From positions 1-31,111 of the forward strand of contig JABUQX010116918.1 of assembly GCA_015478945.1 (NCBI GenBank): a DNA stretch of 31,111 nucleotides, read 5' to 3'. The notes beneath the pieces are model-generated. The model did not search any database. It had not been told where the DNA came from and saw nothing but the letters and a program-made list of their open reading frames with translations. Both the position numbers and the translations under genes were made by a program. This document shows positions 22,181-31,111 of this stretch, in pieces. The first letter of the stretch is position 1, and every line of letters starts with the position of its first letter. The stretch comes from Trachelipus rathkii (Eukaryota > Arthropoda > Malacostraca > Isopoda > Trachelipodidae).

Positions 22181-23700
22181 AGTTAACATAAATAGGCAAT
22201 AACCTCTACGTTGTTCGATTTGCATAAATGAAATTTTATGAGTGGGAATTAAATAAATATAAAGTTATAAATAATATCATGATAAAATTACAAAAAGTTA
22301 TTAAAGCATATAAATATATCATAATTTAAAATAAGATATAATAGAAAATTTAATAAATCATAATATAATTAATAATATTCAAAAGTTGTTTATATCGGAA
22401 TTGCTAAATTTATCCTGGTCACAAAATCAATGGTTTAAATTAGTTATTTCTTTAATCTTATTCAGTATTGATTTTATCTTAATTTAATTTAAGTAAGTTC
22501 TTGTTATAAACATATACGGACTTATATCAAGACTGATTTCTTATTAATATGTAAAATGAGACAAACTCATTGAGAGAGAACTAGCACCTTGCGCAAAGAT
22601 CATGGTGCTATTTATTGAGTAGTAGAAATAATTTGTTTTTAAGGTAAAACATCAACACAATGCTAAACATTAAGATATTAACTGAGATTATTATTTATAC
22701 TATTCATTATTTTATCTTTCATATATTATTACTATATTTTAAAAATGCCCAAAGTTAAATTGAAACTATTATTAAATGTTTATATTAAATTCACTTAGAA
22801 ATGAAGCTAGCCATTTTCTGCAAATTAAAATATTAATAGTACTATGTAAGTTAAAAAAGATTTCTATATATATAAATCTTTCAATTATAAATTTTAATAT
22901 TTTAAATCTGACTTCATCATAATGATTATATTGTCCATATATTGTGGTCTCGCTTCAGATAACAGAGCTCGTACTGCTTTTTTCATGCTCTGTAAGAGAC
23001 CACTTAACATAAAATAAACTATTACTTTAGAGACCTCACACTTCTATTGGTACAAATTACACTTATAGGTGATATATATTATACAGACATAGTATAATAA
23101 ACTATATTCCTTACACAATATCAAAAACAATGGCTAAGACTTGTGTATACTCAAAAAATGAGTACGCTTCTATTTTAATATACAAGTAACTTTTACCTAA
23201 CCATTAGTAAGGAGAGTCTCAATTCTGATATTATCGACTGTTATTTTTGGCAATACATATATACTAGTGGTGTAAAAATAATATACTATAGGGTTGATAG
23301 TAAGTTTTATTTATTATCTTCTTTCTTCTTCTTCCTCATATATATATATATAAAGAGTATAAAAAATATGATCCAGTTTTAAATAAATGTTTTCTCACTC
23401 TCCTATCTAAGTTATTCTTTTGAGGTAGATAAGAATAATTTGAGTTTACAATGGTTACTTGTATATCAATATAAAAAAATCCTAAAAACGCATAATGTGA
23501 GTAGATCGTTATTCATATAATAGAAAGCTAAGAACAATAAGATATGCCCATTTGAGTCATGAGTTTAATTTTCATTCTATTTATACATTCCGTGTGTAGA
23601 AGTTCATGTGTGGAGCATTCTGCGTTAGAGCAAATGTGTGCGCCGGTGTTCTGACAAGCACATTACATCTGGTTTATAAATCAAAGATTCCCAATGGTTT
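22181..23700. other. Unique A+T-rich sequence, no gene seen
   Basis: Ordinary A+T-rich sequence with stops in all frames. It includes a short TTC-rich and (TA)n run at about 23320-23353. Nothing functional was recognised. Confidence 0.5.
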
Positions 23701-23795
23701 ATTATTAATTATTATTATTATTATTATTTTATGTTTAATTATTATTATATTAATTATTATTATTATTATTAATTTTTATTATTATTTAATCCTTT
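23701..23795. repeat. (TTA)n microsatellite
   Basis: An ATT/TTA trinucleotide run with interruptions. It has the opposite strand bias to the TAA field at 20.2-22.2 kb. The 85-codon open frame crossing it (23606-23863) owes its Ile-rich middle to the repeat. Confidence 0.9.
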
Positions 23796-24410
23796 TTCAT
23801 TCGTATGATTCTTTGAAGATTTCATTCTTTTTTGTTCTCTTATCTTTCAGTCATAACTATTGATGATATATGTATTAGATCTATTTATAGTCTTCTTGAT
23901 TATTACCTTTGATGATGATTATTACCATTACTCACTTTGTCATTTGAAAGTTGACTGTGTTTTTATTTGTATAATTTATCGAAAGTTTCTATAATTATTT
24001 CTTAGGATTAATTATTATAGACAAGTCAAGATAAAAAGGAGGAAAAAGAAGTCTGTGAATTGATGAGACCAATTGATTGGATTATTGAAATAAAGATGAT
24101 GATATAAAATCAGAACTCTAAACGAGAATTGCACTTTATTAAGGGTTTCTATTATATTTTTCACCTATAATTGAATACATTTTATTGATTTATTCGATAT
24201 TTATGTCATTGTAACATATTTAGGTTTCAACTTATCATTTTTGAGTCACATAAGTATATATTGACTATTTAAATATATTTTGTTGTTATTATTATTAATT
24301 ATGTTCAGAAAAATTATTTAACTAAAATAAGAATCGATATTTTTTTACTGTTAATTAATAAAAATAATCGTTCATAAAGGACTAATTATTAATAGGTTAT
24401 TAAGGGGAAC
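23796..24410. other. A+T-rich unique sequence, no gene
   Basis: No open frame or RNA signature was recognised. Confidence 0.5.
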
Positions 24411-24556
24411 ACTTAACATCATCACACATCTATTCACATCATACAATCATCACATACTATCACACTACAACACACACACAAAATTATTATATATTCATCA
24501 CATCTATCTACTACAGCTGAATCTATTCAACATATTATCACACACATATATAATAT
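24411..24556. repeat. C+A-rich degenerate CATCACA repeat
   Basis: The plus strand is built from ATCACA, CATCACA and CACACA words and has almost no G. It is a C-rich counterpart of the G-rich blocks on a smaller scale. It grades into (TA)n/(TTA)n sequence at its right edge. Confidence 0.75.
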
Positions 24557-25225
24557 TAATTATTATTTTTATTAATTGATATATTAATTAATAATTAATT
24601 ATATTTATTTTAATTTAATTATTATAATAATTTAATCTAAATTATACTGTCCAATTAATTATGTATTATTTCCATTATATTAATGATATAATTATATTTA
24701 TTTGTTTAATATTTTAATTTATTATTGTGATATAATTGTTAATTAAAATTATTTTAATTAAATTATTAATTATAATTAAATTATGCTGTAATTATTATTA
24801 TATATTTTCCATTATATATTATTAATTTTTTAATTAATTATTATTTATAATTAATTTATATTATTAGATATTATATAATATTATTATCATACCATTTCTT
24901 GAAACTTGTTTTATAATTCTTTGAAATGTTAAATTACATGTTATATATCATGAACTTCATTTTAAATAATATATAATATATTAATATTAAATATATATAT
25001 ATTATATAATATATATATAAATATAATTATATATATAAATATAATATATATATTAATAAAATTATATATATTTTATTTTCATTGTATATAATATTATAAT
25101 ATAAATTATATGTATTAATTAGTATTTTTCCATTATATATATATATATATTATATTATTTATATATATATATATATATAATATATATTATATAATTATAT
25201 ATATAATATATATTATATTCAATAT
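24557..25225. repeat. A+T-only TTA/TA low-complexity region
   Basis: Decayed TTAATTA words are followed by (TA)n runs at about 24965-25070 and 25135-25220. No gene was seen. Confidence 0.85.
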
Positions 25226-25354
25226 ATGTAGGCCGGCTATCGTTCATCAATTTAAGTAGCCATCGTGAGCGAATACTGCAGCCCTCCCTCACCAATTTCA
25301 GAAACTAAGCCTACAACTACTAAAACAGTATTTGTTATTTCTTGTAACTCCTCT
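25226..25354. other. Unique island between TA tracts
   Basis: A sharply bounded block with normal base composition, beginning GGCCGGCTATCG. GGCTA and TAGCC form a 5-bp inverted repeat within the first 35 bases. No frame of note. Confidence 0.4.
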
Positions 25355-25520
25355 ATATTAAATATTATATATATTTAATATATATATAATATATATATAA
25401 TATATATATTATATTATAAATAATATATATATATATATATTAATATATTATATATATTATTATATAATATATTATAATATATATATAAATCATATATTAT
25501 ATAATATTATATATATAATT
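25355..25520. repeat. (TA)n tract
   Basis: Compound TA and TAA run. Confidence 0.9.
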
Positions 25521-25840
25521 TTATCTTAATATTCGAACAATTTATTCCAAAGAAAATATGGGTCAAAAATCTTTGTTCCCAATAGCTCTATACCGTATAT
25601 TTTTACTTATGTTATCCGAGCGAGATGTGTCACCGTGACGTAACTTAATAAAGGTAAGGCGAACAAAAATGAATTGATGATACTTGTTATAAGGCAATTG
25701 GGTCATTTTTCAATCTTTTGCTCTTAAATGAATCTTATTTTGTTTTTATCGTTTCATTTTTGTTAATTATATATACTGATCGTTTTTTTCAACAAACATT
25801 TCATTTTCAGAGCATTAATGTAATAATATTATTACTATTA
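25521..25840. other. Unique island with a CRE-like site
   Basis: This block of ordinary complexity lies between two TA tracts. It contains the odd palindrome GTCACCGTGAC at 25629-25639, overlapping TGACGTAA at 25636-25643. The latter matches the CREB/ATF core, but no gene is adjacent. An AAAG|GTAAGG donor-like site near 25652 and a TTTTCAG acceptor-like site ending at 25810 would frame a 159-base intron, without coding support on either side. Confidence 0.35.
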
Positions 25841-25998
25841 TTTATTATTAATATATATATATATATATATATAATATATATATATATTATATATTAATAT
25901 ATATTATATATTTATATATTACTATATATAATATATATATATTTATATTATTATAAATATTATAATATATATAATTTATATTAATATTTATATATAGG
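25841..25998. repeat. (TA)n tract
   Basis: TA dinucleotide runs broken by TAA and TTA. Confidence 0.9.
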
Positions 25999-26043
25999 TA
26001 CAGTCACTCTAGATAGATACACAAATCCAATTCATCAATAACC

Positions 26044-26420
26044 AAAACAGCTTTAACCATAGGGAAAGGAATACAATTGTTGGATGCGGTCTATATTTTA
26101 TAAGTTGTGAGCGAATAAATGTAAAAAAATAAATAAAAAAAATATATATATCCAAAAACTACAGTTGACTACAGGAAAAGGAATTATAACATTACGGATC
26201 CCTCTTTTAAATGAGCGTGCTGTAAAGAAAATAAATGTAAAAAAAAATATAAATAATATTAATATAATTATTTGTTATAATTTATTAGTTAAAATAATTG
26301 AATTAGAAAGCCAATTTAGTAGAAATCCTTTATACTATTACTCGTTAAAGAATAGACACTTTCTATTTAAATTTTGTTTTCCTTGTTTTTTACGTGATGG
26401 AATTATCACATTATAAAGGG
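26044..26420. repeat. Diverged tandem duplication of about 111 bp, with a third partial copy
   Basis: 26044-26135 and 26155-26255 align at an offset of about 111 bases. Shared blocks in order are an AGGxAAAGGAAT segment, GGAT, TCT, TTT, GAGCG and AATAAATGTAAAAAAA. A third fragment near 26398-26412 repeats GGAATTAT-ACATTA with one mismatch to 26180-26195. An 83-codon open frame (26165-26416) lies across the copies, but its ends repeat the same peptide (GIITL) because of the duplication. I do not call it a gene. Confidence 0.45.
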
Positions 26421-26870
26421 GGTATTAATTTTTATTTACCAGCATTCTGTATTAGTTGAATAGGATATTTGTCGGCTAGTATTCTTCGAGGTTCTTACTT
26501 ACCGTAGAGTTCGACACACTGGACAGTGTATAGTGCTAGCTCAACTCTCCCTCTCACCTCCTGGTGATAGGGTCACACGTGTGGAGCACATTCTTAAAAT
26601 TTTGGTGTCACGTGGATGTGCATCTCAACGTTGGTGCTTGTATTTTTCCATAATTTAACGTTCCGAGACTTCCTCCTTCCTCCGCGGGTACTAGGAGAAT
26701 TATACACTCCACTCTCCGTGGCTCGAAAGCACCCAATCTCTCTTTCGACATATTATATATCTTTCTTTCCGTCATGGGTGTTCTTTTTTATTCATATCAC
26801 TATACGAATGTTTTTAAATATAAATCAATTAAATTTTTAATTTTTTCGAGTTTACAATAATTTTTGTTTT
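26421..26870. other. Unique, relatively GC-rich island, open on both strands
   Basis: This is among the least A+T-rich stretches of the right half. A minus-strand frame runs 26775-26608 (55 codons from ATG) and a plus-strand frame runs 26616-26840 (74 codons). Neither shows a known motif and they cannot both be genes. A good minus-strand splice-donor consensus, ACG|GTAAGTA, lies at about 26496-26505, after the minus-strand frame has ended. The palindrome CACACGTGTG lies at about 26573-26582. It could be part of an exon, a promoter or neither. Confidence 0.35.
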
Positions 26871-27587
26871 ATTGTTATATATATACTAAAATTTCAACAT
26901 CAATTTTTTATATATACTAGTAATTATATATATATATAAATTTATTATATTAATTAATAATATTATAATTATATATTATATTAATATTATTATATAATAC
27001 TCAATATTTTGAACGACTGAGCTCTCCCTCAACCCAAAAAAAAATTGAAAAAAGCCAATTTTTGTTTAATTTTTATTTTTTACATTTTCCCTATTACAAA
27101 TAAATTTTAAAAAAGGCATATACAACTCAATGTATATTCACTTTTCCAACAAAGCTTATATGTAGTTATAGGTTTTTTTGTATGTGATGCTAGATTTATT
27201 TTTTTTTTTTTTTTTTTTCTTTTTTTTATTTTATTTATTTTAAACTCACATTTTCGCAACTAATTTATATTACCAGGATTTATTAAGCAATTTAAACACT
27301 ACATTATTGTAGTTTTATTTGAGAATGCCAATAATGTTGATCCTTTTAGAGGCCTGCCTAATATATATTAATATTAATATAATAGTATATATATATTAAT
27401 AATAATATATAAAAATATTATCACTTCTTATGCTTTTACTTTAAGTTGATTTTTTAACATAACGGGTCATCATTTAATTTAAATTGCTAGTTTTACATCC
27501 ATGAGTTAATTACTTATTTTATTATTTAATTTCACTTTATTAAATCGTTGATCTTGAAAAGTTTTGATTTCTATAATAATTCTGCAA
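26871..27587. other. A+T-rich sequence with homopolymer runs
   Basis: Contains TA tracts (about 26880-27000 and 27360-27420) and the poly-T tract listed separately. No gene was seen. Confidence 0.6.
27196..27239. repeat. Poly-T tract
   Basis: A long T run is interrupted by one C and a few A bases. Read on the minus strand it is a poly-A tract, such as could mark the 3' end of a retroposed sequence, but I see no retroelement body or target duplication beside it. Confidence 0.85.
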
Positions 27588-27812
27588 TATATATATATAT
27601 ATATATTATATTAATTAATATTATATATTAATATATATAATTAATATTATATAGTTATATATATAATTATATATTCTAATTATATATTATTATATCTATA
27701 TAGTATATATATTATAATATATATATATTATATTATATCTATTATTATAATATATATTAATATATATATTATATATATATATTATATATATATTATATAT
27801 ATATATATATAA
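27588..27812. repeat. Long compound (TA)n region
   Basis: More than 200 bases of TA and TTA/TAA runs. Confidence 0.95.
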
Positions 27813-28217
27813 TTTGGATAGTATAAACTTATATTTGTTAATTATTTCTTTCTTCTAAATAATTACAAACCTAATAAAATGGAAAGTAGTCAAAGCATAA
27901 ATCTTAATCCAAAATTAATAATCATTCTTAAAAAGGTAATATTAATACATTATGGTGATATTTGAAATTAAATTTATTCCTAATAAATCCACTCAAGATT
28001 AGAAATACAGTATATCAAGTAATTAAAAACAATGTATTCACCAAAATATTTTTAAATTTTGTTAGAAAGAAAAATTTATAAGTTTTGTATTACAGTTTTT
28101 TTTTTTTATAATGTTAATATGAAAATATTATTATTTTTTTTTGTCAATTGAGAATATCATACATTTCATAATATATATTTTTTAGCACTATTTATATAAT
28201 AACTATTGATATCTATA
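27813..28217. other. A+T-rich spacer, no gene
   Basis: Ordinary A+T-rich sequence with T-runs near 28100 and 28135. Confidence 0.5.
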
Positions 28218-28285
28218 AAAATTTATATATATATCTATATATAAATAATAAATAAATATAGATAATATATATATAATATATATAT

Positions 28286-28321
<36 letters not shown>

Positions 28322-28327
28322 TATATT
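28218..28327. repeat. (TA)n tract
   Basis: TA dinucleotide runs end abruptly at 28327, where unique sequence begins. This may be the left boundary of the degraded element that follows. Confidence 0.9.
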
Positions 28328-28564
28328 AAGCTGGTTTGAATTTTGGTGATAACCAAACAGGGTCAAATTGGTGCTCCTTGGCTTTCCCTGTAGTGGACAA
28401 AAAAAAAAAAATTCAATTTTGCATGAAACATGTCTAGAGGGCCCAACTTTAGTTTTTTTTAGGTTTTGATGTCTTTTTTACTATTTTAAAGTTATGAATT
28501 TTATATGCTTTGTTATTCATAAATTTGGTTTTTTAAATACTAATTGAGAAAGCTATTTCTGTAA
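28328..28564. other. Unique leader before the degraded transposon-like gene
   Basis: The first about 75 bases have ordinary composition. An A-run follows at about 28398-28411, then A+T-rich sequence. It may belong to the same element as the next feature, but no terminal repeat is recognisable. Confidence 0.35.
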
Positions 28565-29412
28565 CGTAATCGTATTCAAATTCGAACCGTTTGGAAGATA
28601 AGTCCTGTGGGTGCAGTGGTTTATTACTATTATTGCAAGCGTATCATGGCATGTGCAACAAGGCATAATGACAGGCATGCAATATTCGGTTATCCACAAC
28701 CACTTGCTCGAAAATCCAGCTTTTACCACTGGCTGAGTGATGTTTTTAGAGCTACAAGTTCCATTCAAGTAGTCAACAAGATGCCAAGTGTTACTCATTC
28801 TAGCAATAAGTTATGGCAACAGAAGTTAAAGCATAACGATAAAGCAGGCATTCCAACAATAGAAATTTGAAAGTGTTATAGTTAATGCTGCCCTCAAAGA
28901 CCTCGGACTTCTGTCACCAAAAAACGTTGCTGATGCAAGTAAGTTACAACGCCAAAAGAAAATACTGGAGAGACAGAACAGTAGAGGAACATTTGCTGCA
29001 ACACAGAGGTATGGTCTGCATTGGTTTCGATGGAAAAAAGAGATGAAACACTTGTCGATACTGCAGGTGTGCGTAGAAAAGTTAGAGAAGAACATTACGT
29101 GCTAGTGTCATTTCCAGATGCATGTTACATCGATCACGTTAGTCCTAACTCAGGAAGATCTCGAGATGTATTTAATGAAATTCTGGGTATTATTGAACGA
29201 ACAAGATCTACAGAGACTTTTAAGAGCAGTGATTTGCGATGGAACTCCTGTGAATACGGGGTAACAAGAATGGAATAATCACACTGTTGGAGTAACATCT
29301 TAAAAGACCATTTCAATGGCTAATATGCATGTTGCATTTTAATGAACTGCCACTCAGGAGGTTATTTTTAGTGTTGTTGATGGAAGACAACTGGCCCATC
29401 GTCACATAAGGA
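28565..29412 (+). pseudogene. Degraded transposon-like gene, Cc8L18.2/Cc8K15.2-like family
   Basis: Conserved blocks lie in the right order but in different frames. An open stretch follows a TAA (28562-28564) and runs to the TGA at 28868-28870. NAALKDLGLLSP (28884-28919) is in a second frame. CIGFDGK (29017-29037) is in a third. REEHYVLVSFPD (29084-29119) and YIDHVSPNSG (29126-29155) lie in the open frame 29021-29278. ICDGTPVNTG (29232-29261) is in another frame, and RPFQWLICMLHFNELPL (29305-29355) follows an in-frame TAA at 29293-29295. A TTGPSS motif follows at 29387-29404. I recognise this motif series from a poorly characterised, transposon-associated family in insects, crustaceans, molluscs and cnidarians, named after Cotesia bracovirus genes in some annotations; this is from memory. 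Its biochemical role is not established to my knowledge. No start codon, terminal repeat or intact C-terminus is visible. This copy cannot make a full protein as read. Confidence 0.75.
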
Positions 29413-30985
29413 CCTTAATAACCAACTGCCCTCATCAATTAGTAAATCCAAGTAACACAAACCAACATACATTAATTTTAAACATAATACCATGTCATCT
29501 GTAGTTGTAATTATATCTCTAGATATACAGTTACGAAAAGAATTAACTAATTCTGGACCTAAAAAGCTAATGTATTTAATACTAAAAATCTTGAGTTTAT
29601 TTATGCTTTTCATTTTTTTTAAAATAGCTAGATCTTTATAATTAATATAATTAATATTTACGGTATTATGAAAACTGCACAGCCTAAGTAGTTACTATAA
29701 TATAAGCCATTGCAAAGGTGGCTATAACTAATAGCTAACAAAGACTGCTTCGATTGTACGTTTACAAACAGAATTCCGCATCTGATGACTGATAAGGCTT
29801 TGGTAACGATTCGTTATAGCTGAAAACTCTTATGACCCCCATATTAGTTCTATATCCGCCTAATCTACCATATCCCTTATCTGTCATAGTAATGGTGCAA
29901 AAGAAATTATTATTCACTATATTATGGTATCACAGTATAAAAAATAAACATTATTCTCCTAAGTGATGCGAGAACACTACTATGTATTCCTCTCGCGACG
30001 TTGTTAATATCCTTATAAACAATTCCATATTTTATAAAATCCGCTCTTTAACGTTGCTACCTCAGGGTATAAAACGTATGTTTTGCTTACAGCTGAGGTT
30101 TAAGCACACAAGATGCAACATATAAACCGACGAATACTTAACCATAAAAACAAGTAATATATATACAATTGTACAACAAAAAAATTTTACCTAAAAGCGA
30201 CTAAGTCAAGATAAAGTTAAATATTTATTACTTACTATACCTGATTTTAAGTAGATAGTGAAATGTTTTTAACTCGTTTGCTTTGTGATAAATAGGTACA
30301 GCTTAAAAATCGTTCTACACTATAGCTTCAGAACGCCAAACACGTGTCCTCATTTGGTGAAATGAGTAATTAGACTAGTGAGGTGAGTATACTATCAACC
30401 TAAATTCACCCCCTACAACTACCTTTCTTTGAATGATATTAAAGTTGATGATTATTTTATGGTTATAGTAAAATCAAACAAATATTCTACCTACCAAAGT
30501 ATCCCGTAATTATCATTCGTGGTGAATCGTGAATGTATGAAAGTGAAAAATGTTCAAAAGTATGTTAATCGCTGTTTCTAGTTAAGGGTTCGTTGGTCAC
30601 TTTAATCGACTCACATGTAATGCAATACTTATCAAATACCACAACATTCTCGAATCGATAATACTTCAGTACATAATGAGATCAAAAATTACTGATTTCC
30701 ATATGAGATTTTTGTTACTAATGCCAGGTTGTTCGCATGTAAGATAATGTTAAATAAGATATTCTAAGTACTGATATCATAGAGTATATCTGGCTATATA
30801 TAGATAATAATATAATATATTTTTTTGTTTTTAAATTAATAAATAGATTCAAAGGTAATAAAGATTGGGGTTATGAAAACAAATCTTGAAGAACTTTCTT
30901 TTAACACATTTCAGTTTGTATCTGAAGTGAGAACCAAAATAAAGTTGTTTCAAATCTGCACTACAACTTTTGTATGTTTTCAACC
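29413..30985. other. Unique sequence downstream of the pseudogene, no gene seen
   Basis: The first about 200 bases may carry the eroded C-terminal end of the preceding gene: a frame at 29573-29614 reads KANVFNTKNLEFIYA, which loosely fits a family segment, but this is weak. The rest is moderately A+T-rich with frequent stops. It contains the foldback at 30043-30116 and a weaker A+T-rich inverted repeat at 29689-29737. Confidence 0.5.
30043..30116. other. Imperfect foldback of about 74 nt
   Basis: ACCTCAG (30059-30065) pairs perfectly with CTGAGGT (30093-30099). Outside it GCT (30056-30058) pairs with AGC (30103-30105), and GCTCTT (30043-30048) pairs with AAGATGC (30110-30116) with one bulge. 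Inside it AAAAC (30071-30075) pairs with GTTTT (30080-30084) around GTAT. The length and bulged stem resemble a small precursor-microRNA hairpin, but the A+T-rich context makes chance pairing common and there is no expression evidence. Confidence 0.35.
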
Positions 30986-31111
30986 CAGCTTAAATATATA
31001 TTAATAATAAATATAATATATATATATATTTATATTATAAATATTATAATAATAAATATATTATATATATATATATAATATTATTATATATATATATATA
31101 TATATAAATAT
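30986..31111. repeat. (TA)n tract running off the window edge
   Basis: TA and TAA runs continue to the last base, so the repeat is truncated by the window. Confidence 0.9.

Noticed and set aside
25652..25810. Possible 159-base intron (donor GTAAGG, acceptor TTTTCAG)
   Set aside because: No open frame joins the two sides, and splice-like sites occur often by chance.
27196..27239. Poly-T tract as the tail of a minus-strand retroelement
   Set aside because: No reverse transcriptase, SINE body or flanking target duplication could be seen next to it.
1..31111. tRNA, rRNA, telomeric TTAGG arrays, CRISPR arrays, bacterial operons
   Set aside because: Looked for characteristic T-arm sequences, TTAGG repeats, regularly spaced direct repeats and long tightly packed frames; none was found.

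Overview
This window reads as non-coding DNA from an animal nucleus, most likely an invertebrate. It is very A+T-rich and full of microsatellites: long (TA)n, (TAA)n/(TTA)n, (GA)n, (TG)n and (CA)n tracts, many of them degenerate. It has no long open reading frame, no operon-like gene spacing, no ribosome binding sites, no tRNA or rRNA and no CRISPR array. The one confidently recognisable protein relic belongs to a transposon-associated family that I know only from invertebrate genomes. The species cannot be named from the sequence. The density of degenerate simple repeats is compatible with an arthropod such as a decapod crustacean, but that is a guess.

Layout. 1-1885 is a strongly strand-asymmetric block, rich in G and poor in C, without coding signal. 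The same texture returns at about 3125-3430 and, as a GA-rich purine tract, at 13855-14400. 2450-2840 is a less A+T-rich island with a broken, possibly transposase-derived reading frame on the minus strand. 3431-6340 is A+T-rich decayed repeat, holding one unique island (4741-4980) with a two-tier hairpin. 6341-9060 is unique sequence without a recognisable gene. 9081-9370 is a diverged tandem repeat. 9371-13850 is A+T-rich without a gene. 14401-17560 alternates microsatellites with short unique islands. 17830-18050 is a sharply bounded GC-rich patch built from GGTGC/CGGTGC words, probably the remains of a hAT-like transposon end. 18341-18477 is a long (TA)n tract. 18480-20130 is unique sequence with no gene seen. 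20210-22180 is about 2 kb of almost pure A and T. 22180-28330 alternates unique islands with (TA)n tracts and includes a diverged tandem duplication at 26044-26420.

28565-29412 holds a degenerate copy of a transposon-like gene of the family that I recall as resembling Cotesia congregata bracovirus Cc8L18.2/Cc8K15.2. Its conserved blocks lie in order but in changing frames. 29413-31111 is unique sequence, with a foldback at 30043-30116, ending in a (TA)n tract.

No genes work together here. The content fits intergenic or heterochromatin-like DNA shaped by microsatellite growth and decay and by old transposons. No new multi-gene system is visible. The leads most worth checking are the homopolymer-linked frameshifts of the 28.6-29.4 kb element, the GGTGC patch, the C-depleted blocks and the two-tier hairpins.
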